Shown here: positions 6,766 to 11,851 of the stretch, in pieces
Numbering within the stretch: the stretch's first letter is position 1
Layout: each line of letters begins with the position of its first letter
DNA from: Syntrophaceae bacterium UBA6252
GTDB taxonomy: Bacteria > Desulfobacterota > Syntrophia > Syntrophales > UBA6807
Assembly: GCA_002441265.1 (NCBI GenBank)
Contig: DJVQ01000029.1
Location: 2,473 to 14,323, forward strand
Direction: 5' to 3'
Length of the DNA: 11,851 nt
Notes under the pieces: model-generated
The model's database searches: none
What the model was told of the DNA's origin: nothing
The model's input: only the letters and a program-made list of their open reading frames with translations
Program-made: the position numbers and the translations under genes

Positions 6766-8526
6766 ATGCATGCGCATGACCGGTTTCTGCCGGAATGGTT
6801 CAACCGTATCCGGTCGCGGCAAATCACGTTGCCACGGTTCCAGAGGTTCATGGCCTGGGGACATGGAGAGGTCTCCGGACTCTTGACGACGGTTCTGCGC
6901 GGTCTGCCTTCAGGCGCGACGCTGATCCTGGAGGTCGGCGATGAAGAGAAATTCAAGAGCCGCACCATGGTCGATGCGCCGGAGTCGGGTGAAAAGGTGA
7001 CCGAGCAACTCCTGGACGGCCAGCAGCGGCTGACGGCCCTGTGGCGGAGCCTCCACGGCAAGTACCCGGACCGTAGCTACCTGATCGGCTTCGAAGATGA
7101 CCCCGGCGATGGGTCCACGAAGCTGCCCTATGTCTATGGGCAGGCCCGCTGGAGGAAGAACGGCAGCCGCTACCCCATGTGGGTGGACGATCCAAAGGAG
7201 TGCTGGAATCGAGGGTTTATCCCGATCACTCTACTGCGACCGGATGACATCCTCCCGGAGATTCGTCAGTGGATCGCGACCTCTGTCGGAAACGACCACG
7301 ATAAGAAAGACAAGCTGTTCGACGAGATCATCGCACTGCGCGACAAGGTGAAGGCATTCAATCTGCCGTACCTGGCGCTGCCGGCCAAGACGCCCAAGGA
7401 AGTAGCGCTGGACGTCTTCATCAAAATGAACACCAGTTCGGTGCGCCTGTCCACCTACGACATCGTGGTGGCGCTGGTAGAAGAAGAGACGGGCAAGTCG
7501 CTGCATGAACATGTGGATGCTCTGAACGTGGCCGTTCCGCGGGCGGCGGAATATGCTGACCTGCCGAGTCTGGTATTGGATGTGGTGGCTTTGCGTCAGG
7601 ATCGCATCCCCAGCCAGGCGGGATATCGCGGAATCGACTACACCCGGATGCTCAACGAGTGGGACACGGTCGTCAAAGGTATCAAGGGTATGGTGAGCTT
7701 CCTCGAAGACGAGAGTATTTTCGACGCCCAGCGGCTTCCGAGCTACACGGCCATCCCCATTATCGCCGCGTTGTGGGAGCATTTGCCGACACAGCCGGAC
7801 AAGCTGGGCAATGCCCGACTCCTCCTGCGCAAATACCTCTGGCGGGCCTTCCTGACCTCGCGTTACGAGCAGTCATCCACATCCAACGCCCTGCAGGATT
7901 ACCGCGGATTACGAAAGGTGCTCTGCGACGGTGCGGCCGAGGACGTTGTGCCGATTTTGAACCAGGAATCGTATCCGCTTCCCTCGAAGGAAATGGTGTT
8001 GCAGGCCGATTGGCCGAAACGCAAGTCCATCCTTGGCCGTGGGTTGTTGTCGCTGCAGCTCAAGTGCGGTGCCGAGGACCTGGCCGACGGGGCGCGGGCA
8101 ACGGTGGCCACCATTACGTCCAAAGAGCATCCCCGCGAGTATCACCACCTCTTTCCGGCCGCGACGCTCGAGGATGCGGGAATCCCTGATGAGCAGATTT
8201 TTCGGGCGCTCAACTGCGCTCTGGTGACTTGGCGGACAAACCGCACCATCTCGGACAAGGACCCCATTACCTATCTGAAGGAACGGGCGGACAACTGCGC
8301 CCTTGGGGAAGAGGAGATGAAACGCCGACTGAGAACGCACCTCATTCCCTACGCTCGGTTGGCGGTCGGCTATGACGGCATCCCCGACGATGAGCGGCGC
8401 GGGCGGGTAAAGAACGACTATGACGCATTTCTGTCCGCCAGGGCCGAGGTTCTGGCAAAGGCGGCTCATCGCGTGTGCGAGGGCAAAGCTCTGGAGCTAA
8501 GCGAGCTGTTGAATGATGCGGATTGA
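6766..8526 (+). CDS. DUF262 + HNH (DUF1524-like) nuclease, GmrSD/BrxU-type
   Basis: This protein is 586 residues from ATG 6766 (a TTG at 6760 would add two). The N-terminal DUF262 (ParB-like) domain has a FQRFMAWG segment (26-33), the hallmark LDGQQRLTAL (83-92) and a second DUF262 motif FIKMNTSS (218-225). The C-terminal part carries an HNH-type nuclease motif: EYHHLFP with HH at 460-461, then NCALVT (N483) and NRTISDKDP (N492), as in DUF1524. The pairing is that of GmrSD enzymes and of BrxU, type IV restriction enzymes that use NTP to cut DNA with modified cytosines. Both signature motifs look intact, so an active enzyme is expected; its target is unknown. It sits between pglX and the helicase and overlaps the helicase by 14 nt, which implies co-translation. 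It is not a core BREX gene, so it is probably an accessory defence gene carried in the operon. Confidence 0.85.
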   Translation: MHAHDRFLPEWFNRIRSRQITLPRFQRFMAWGHGEVSGLLTTVLRGLPSGATLILEVGDEEKFKSRTMVDAPESGEKVTEQLLDGQQRLTALWRSLHGKYPDRSYLIGFEDDPGDGSTKLPYVYGQARWRKNGSRYPMWVDDPKECWNRGFIPITLLRPDDILPEIRQWIATSVGNDHDKKDKLFDEIIALRDKVKAFNLPYLALPAKTPKEVALDVFIKMNTSSVRLSTYDIVVALVEEETGKSLHEHVDALNVAVPRAAEYADLPSLVLDVVALRQDRIPSQAGYRGIDYTRMLNEWDTVVKGIKGMVSFLEDESIFDAQRLPSYTAIPIIAALWEHLPTQPDKLGNARLLLRKYLWRAFLTSRYEQSSTSNALQDYRGLRKVLCDGAAEDVVPILNQESYPLPSKEMVLQADWPKRKSILGRGLLSLQLKCGAEDLADGARATVATITSKEHPREYHHLFPAATLEDAGIPDEQIFRALNCALVTWRTNRTISDKDPITYLKERADNCALGEEEMKRRLRTHLIPYARLAVGYDGIPDDERRGRVKNDYDAFLSARAEVLAKAAHRVCEGKALELSELLNDAD

Positions 8527-11365
8527 TGCAAATAGCTGGTACTACAGCCCGGACCACGGGCAGATTTGTCAAGTCATCGAAGCCCAGACGCTTTGGGGGG
8601 AGACGACCTGCCGCGTCTGGCTGCCCGGCCGCGACTCCGTGGTCCGCATCCCGGCTTCCAGGCTCAAATCCCTGGAGAGCGCAGGCACCGGCTCGCCGGA
8701 CGATATCGCCTACATCGCTGCTGCCGCGCGGGTAGCCGACGCTCTGACCCAGGACGTCCTGCTCGCGCCCATCGAGTCCTCCGTCATCCCGCTGCCGCAC
8801 CAGATTCGTGCTCTATCCCGCGCCATCGCCAACGACCGCGTGCGCTATCTCTTGGCGGACGAGGTCGGCTTGGGCAAGACCATCGAGGCTGGGCTCATCA
8901 TGCGGGAGCTCAAACTTCGCGGGCTGGTCAAGCGAACGCTGGTCATCGCCCCGAAAGGGTTGGTGAGCCAGTGGGTCAGCGAGATGCGCTTTCACTTCGG
9001 GGAGACCTTCCAACTCGTGCTTCCCGAGGACATCAAGACATTGAAACGAATTGCCCCGGTGACGGGCCCGGGAAACGGCGAAAAGGGCAATTCCGACTTG
9101 GAAGTTCTGCCCGCCAATGCCTGGCAGATGTTCTCGCAGGTGGTCGTGCCGATGGACTCGGTCAAGCCTCTGGACAAGCGGCGCGGCTGGAGCGCGGCCC
9201 AGGTGAGCGAGCACAACCGGGAGCGGTTTGAGGACCTGATCTCCGCCGGCTGGGACCTGGTCATCGTGGACGAAGCACACCGTCTCGGTGGCAGCACCGA
9301 TCAAGTAGCCCGATTCAAGTTGGGCCAGGGCCTGGCCGAGGCTGCGCCATATTTCCTGATGCTTTCGGCCACCCCGCACCAGGGCAAGACCGACGCCTTT
9401 CATCGGCTGGTTTCCCTGATCGACGCCCAGGAGTTCCCGGACATCAGCAGCGTCACCCGCGAGCGGGTCCAGCCGCATGTCATCCGCACCGAGAAGCGCC
9501 GCGCCATCGATGCCGATGGGAAGCCCCTGTTCAAACCCCGGCGCACGCAGCTTGGCCCGGTCTCCTGGGAAGAGCGACACCGCAGTCAGCAACTCCTCTA
9601 CGAGGCGGTCACCGAATACGTGCGCGAAGGTTACAACCAGGCCATGCGGGAGAAGCGGAGCTACATCGGCTTTCTAATGATCCTGATGCAGCGCCTGGTG
9701 GTCTCCAGCACAAGCGCCATCCGCACCACGCTTGAAAGGCGGCTCGAAGCGCTCGCCGCACCCCAGGAACAATTGACCCTGTTCCCACTCACCTCCGAAG
9801 AGGAATGGGCGGACCTGGACGGCCAGGAGCAAATCGATGTGCTGCTCCGCACCCGTCTCAAGGCGCTCAAGAACGAGCGCGTCGAGGTCAAGCTGCTGTT
9901 GGAGGCTGCGGCCCGATGCGAGCAGATCGGACCGGATGCCAAGGCCGAGGCGCTACTCGACTGGCTCTACCGCCTCCAGTCCGAGGAGAGCGACCCGGAG
10001 CTCAAGGTTCTGGTGTTCACCGAGTTCGTTCCCACCCAGGAGATGTTGCGTCGGTTCCTGACCGAGCGCGGGTTCTCGGTCGTCTGTCTGAACGGCTCCA
10101 TGGACATGGAAGAGCGTAAGCGAGTCCAGGAGACGTTCGCCAAGGATGTCCGCATTCTCATCTCCACCGACGCCGGCGGGGAGGGCCTGAACCTCCAGTT
10201 CTGCCACGTGGTGATCAACTACGACATCCCCTGGAACCCGATGCGTCTCGAACAACGGATCGGCCGGGTGGACCGTATCGGTCAGGCCCATGCGGTGCGC
10301 GCGGTCAACTTCGTCTTCGAGGGCTCGGTTGAGCACCGGGTCCGTGAGGTCCTGGAGCAGAAGCTCGCCGTCATATTCGAGGAGTTCGGCATTGACAAGA
10401 CCGGCGACGTCCTCGACTCGGCCCAGGCGGGCCACATGTTCGACGAGATGTATGTCGAGGCGATCCTCAATCCCGAAAAGGTGGAGGACTCCGTCGAGAG
10501 CGTGGTTGCCCGCTTGCAGGAGCAGGCTCGCGAGGCGCGCACGACCGCATCGGTACTTGGCGCGACCGAGGACCTGGAACCTGGCGAAGCCCAGCGGCTC
10601 TTGACTCACCCCTTGCCCCATTGGGTCGAGCGCATGACCGTGAGCTACCTGAAGGCGCACGGCGGCCAGGCCGAGAAAAGAAGCCAGAGCTGGGACCTCA
10701 CCTGGCCTGACGGCGAGACCTATGAGAATGTGGTCTTCACCGGCAAGGAAGCCGAGAGGCTTCCGGCCGCCCGGCATCTTACCCTTGAAGAGCCGAAGGT
10801 CCGCGGACTGGCCATGCGGCTCCCACGTTTTGCGCCGGGCCAGCCGGTCCCCATCGTGTCGATCCCAGGTCTCTCCGAGGAAGTTCAGGGCGTCTGGTCC
10901 TTGTGGCGGATCGCGATTGCCACTATGGAGTGGAACCGTCGACGGATCATGCCTCTCTTCCTGGCCGACAACGGCATGGTCTATATGCCGACGGCCAGAC
11001 ACGTGTGGGACCAGCTCCTCGCGGCAAGCACAAAGGTCCGGTCCGTCCTGGACGCCGAGGTCTCCCAAGCCGCTTTCGCAAAGCTGCAAAGCGCCGCGGA
11101 GGAACACGGAAAAGCTATCTACGAAGCGCTCGTGCAAGAGCACCGGGGGCGCATCGCACGCGAGCGCGAGAAGGCTGACTACGCATTTGCCGCGCGCCGC
11201 AAGACCGTCGAGCGGATCGGCCTGCCCCAGGTCCGTAATTATCGCCTGAACCTCCTCTCGCAGGAGGAGCGGAGCTTCCAGGAGCAGCTCGATCAGAAGG
11301 CCCATGCCTATCCCGAAATGGTGCCGCTGCTTGTGATTCGGGTGGAGGGCGGTGTTCATGAGTAG
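8513..11365 (+). CDS. brxHII: SNF2/DEAH superfamily 2 helicase, BrxHII type
   Basis: This 950-residue SF2 ATPase has two RecA-like lobes. Lobe 1 holds a Q-like PLPHQIRAL (93-101), Walker A DEVGLGKT (116-123), TLVIAPKGLVSQW (142-154), DEAH (253-256) and SATPH (285-289). Lobe 2 holds LVFTEF (500-505), ISTDAGGEGLNL (550-561) and QRIGRVDRIGQ (581-591). The C-terminal 340 residues have no motif that I recognise. The SNF2/RapA-like pattern suggests ATP-driven translocation on duplex DNA rather than classic unwinding. Next to pglZ and pglX it fits BrxHII of BREX type 3; DISARM DrmD is similar, but PglZ argues against DISARM. ATG 8513 and ATG 8516 are both possible starts. No good ribosome binding site lies at normal spacing (GGAG at 8493-8496 is 16 nt away), so translation is probably coupled to the upstream gene. 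It overlaps pglZ by 8 nt. Confidence 0.9.
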   Translation: MMRIDANSWYYSPDHGQICQVIEAQTLWGETTCRVWLPGRDSVVRIPASRLKSLESAGTGSPDDIAYIAAAARVADALTQDVLLAPIESSVIPLPHQIRALSRAIANDRVRYLLADEVGLGKTIEAGLIMRELKLRGLVKRTLVIAPKGLVSQWVSEMRFHFGETFQLVLPEDIKTLKRIAPVTGPGNGEKGNSDLEVLPANAWQMFSQVVVPMDSVKPLDKRRGWSAAQVSEHNRERFEDLISAGWDLVIVDEAHRLGGSTDQVARFKLGQGLAEAAPYFLMLSATPHQGKTDAFHRLVSLIDAQEFPDISSVTRERVQPHVIRTEKRRAIDADGKPLFKPRRTQLGPVSWEERHRSQQLLYEAVTEYVREGYNQAMREKRSYIGFLMILMQRLVVSSTSAIRTTLERRLEALAAPQEQLTLFPLTSEEEWADLDGQEQIDVLLRTRLKALKNERVEVKLLLEAAARCEQIGPDAKAEALLDWLYRLQSEESDPELKVLVFTEFVPTQEMLRRFLTERGFSVVCLNGSMDMEERKRVQETFAKDVRILISTDAGGEGLNLQFCHVVINYDIPWNPMRLEQRIGRVDRIGQAHAVRAVNFVFEGSVEHRVREVLEQKLAVIFEEFGIDKTGDVLDSAQAGHMFDEMYVEAILNPEKVEDSVESVVARLQEQAREARTTASVLGATEDLEPGEAQRLLTHPLPHWVERMTVSYLKAHGGQAEKRSQSWDLTWPDGETYENVVFTGKEAERLPAARHLTLEEPKVRGLAMRLPRFAPGQPVPIVSIPGLSEEVQGVWSLWRIAIATMEWNRRRIMPLFLADNGMVYMPTARHVWDQLLAASTKVRSVLDAEVSQAAFAKLQSAAEEHGKAIYEALVQEHRGRIAREREKADYAFAARRKTVERIGLPQVRNYRLNLLSQEERSFQEQLDQKAHAYPEMVPLLVIRVEGGVHE
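11344..11349 (+). promoter_or_regulatory. Ribosome binding site of pglZ, inside brxHII
   Basis: GGAGGG lies within the last codons of the helicase gene, 8 nt before the pglZ ATG at 11358. It sets the pglZ start and supports a real gene in the frame that runs off the window. Confidence 0.8.
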
Positions 11366-11851
11366 CTGGCGCGATCAAATCCTGAAGGAATTTACCCCGA
11401 AGGTCGCCCGACTCACCCTGGTGGCCGATCCGGACGGACTCCTCCTCGAAGAAGGGATTCTCGAAGGCATCCGCGATCGCGGATTCGAGCTGATCCCGTT
11501 CGAAGACCACATCGCGTTCCGTTATGCCTACGAGTCGAAGTTCCGCTCCCGCTGGGACCGTGGCGAGCACACGGACCTGGTCGTCGTATTGCGCTCGCAA
11601 GCAAGCGACCTCAGTGGGTTGCCCTATGATCTCCTCCAGGCCGGTCGCAGACTCTCCTTCAACCTCGGCGACATCTTCCCGAACCTCAGTTACCCGGTTG
11701 TGACCACCCTGGATCGTGGGGACCTCGATGCCTTGTATGAGGCACAGAAGAGACATGCACCCGGTCAATTGGGCGACAACGCCACCAAGGAGTTCGTCCT
11801 CCGGCACGTCTTTGAAATCGCGCCCGAGCTGGTCAAACAGCCATCGGACCT
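11358..11851 (+). CDS. pglZ: BREX phosphatase-family protein PglZ, 3' partial
   Basis: An open frame of 164 codons runs from ATG 11358 off the window end without a stop. It begins MSSWRDQILKEFTP, then VARLTLVADPDGLLLEE (residues 15-31), GFELIPFEDHIAFRYAYES (about 43-61) and TDLVVVLR (71-78). This is how I recall the N-terminus of BREX type 3 PglZ. Complete PglZ proteins are several hundred residues and carry an alkaline-phosphatase-superfamily metal site in the middle, not reached here, so catalytic residues cannot be judged. PglZ is a core BREX protein. The start overlaps the helicase stop by 8 nt (ATGAGTAG) with a GGAGGG site 8 nt upstream, so it is tightly co-expressed. The antisense frame across 11115-11807 is a shadow. 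The identification leans partly on the neighbouring BREX genes. Confidence 0.85.
   Translation, partial: MSSWRDQILKEFTPKVARLTLVADPDGLLLEEGILEGIRDRGFELIPFEDHIAFRYAYESKFRSRWDRGEHTDLVVVLRSQASDLSGLPYDLLQAGRRLSFNLGDIFPNLSYPVVTTLDRGDLDALYEAQKRHAPGQLGDNATKEFVLRHVFEIAPELVKQPSD

Noticed and set aside
9953..11359. 468-codon open frame on the minus strand opposite the helicase
   Set aside because: It is antisense to helicase lobe 2 with its clear motifs, shows no domain of its own and has no supporting start context, so it is a shadow of third-position GC bias.
8513..11365. DISARM drmD as the identity of the SNF2 helicase
   Set aside because: Sequence motifs alone cannot exclude it, but the PglZ start directly downstream and the BrxC-type ATPase upstream are BREX genes, and no DISARM drmA, drmB or drmC is seen.
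11115..11807. 230-codon open frame on the minus strand at the right end
   Set aside because: The plus-strand frame from 11358 has a GGAGGG site, an 8-nt operon overlap and a PglZ-like N-terminus, so the minus frame is a shadow.
1..11851. tRNA genes, CRISPR arrays, insertion sequence ends or attachment sites
   Set aside because: Coding sequence fills nearly the whole window with gaps of at most 74 nt. No repeat array, tRNA-like clover or transposase was recognised.

Overview
This GC-rich window (about 60-65% GC over most of its length) is read entirely on the + strand. It carries the core of a BREX (bacteriophage exclusion) defence operon that best matches BREX type 3. The operon runs off both ends. 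The genes in order are: a large P-loop ATPase, BrxC-like (DUF6079 type, 5' end missing); a small DUF2188 protein; a PglX-type DNA methyltransferase with a zinc ribbon; a DUF262 plus HNH (DUF1524-like) protein of the GmrSD family; a SNF2/DEAH helicase (BrxHII type); and the first 164 codons of PglZ, recognised from an open frame that runs off the window end. The usual type 3 partners brxF and brxA are not visible and would lie outside.

Layout. The BrxC-like gene fills 1-3591. After 43 nt with a strong ribosome binding site comes the DUF2188 gene (3635-3883), then a 74-nt gap and the methyltransferase (3958-6741). A 24-nt gap leads to the DUF262/HNH gene (6766-8526). This overlaps the helicase start (8513) by 14 nt, and the helicase overlaps pglZ (11358) by 8 nt. 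No gap exceeds 75 nt and no terminator or convincing internal promoter was seen, so this looks like one polycistronic unit whose promoter lies upstream of the window. No RNA gene, insertion sequence, CRISPR array or tRNA was seen.

How the genes may work together. In BREX the methyltransferase marks host DNA, while BrxC, PglZ and the helicase are needed to block replication of unmarked phage DNA. The DUF262/HNH protein resembles GmrSD/BrxU type IV restriction enzymes, which cut phage DNA with modified cytosines. Lodged between methyltransferase and helicase and coupled to the helicase, it would give the island a second, complementary layer. DUF2188 is an uncharacterised family, so its presence inside the operon is a lead rather than an explanation.

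Two features stand out beyond gene content. The central part of the methyltransferase gene (about 4405-5990) has clearly lower GC and different codon use than both its own ends and its neighbours, as if its catalytic and recognition core had been replaced by recombination. The junction upstream of the DUF262 gene keeps an ATGATG start-like sequence that resembles the helicase start, which may be a scar of insertion of the DUF262 gene.

The host cannot be named from this sequence. GC-rich codon use and AGGAG-type ribosome binding sites fit a proteobacterium, possibly a deltaproteobacterium, but this is only an impression.
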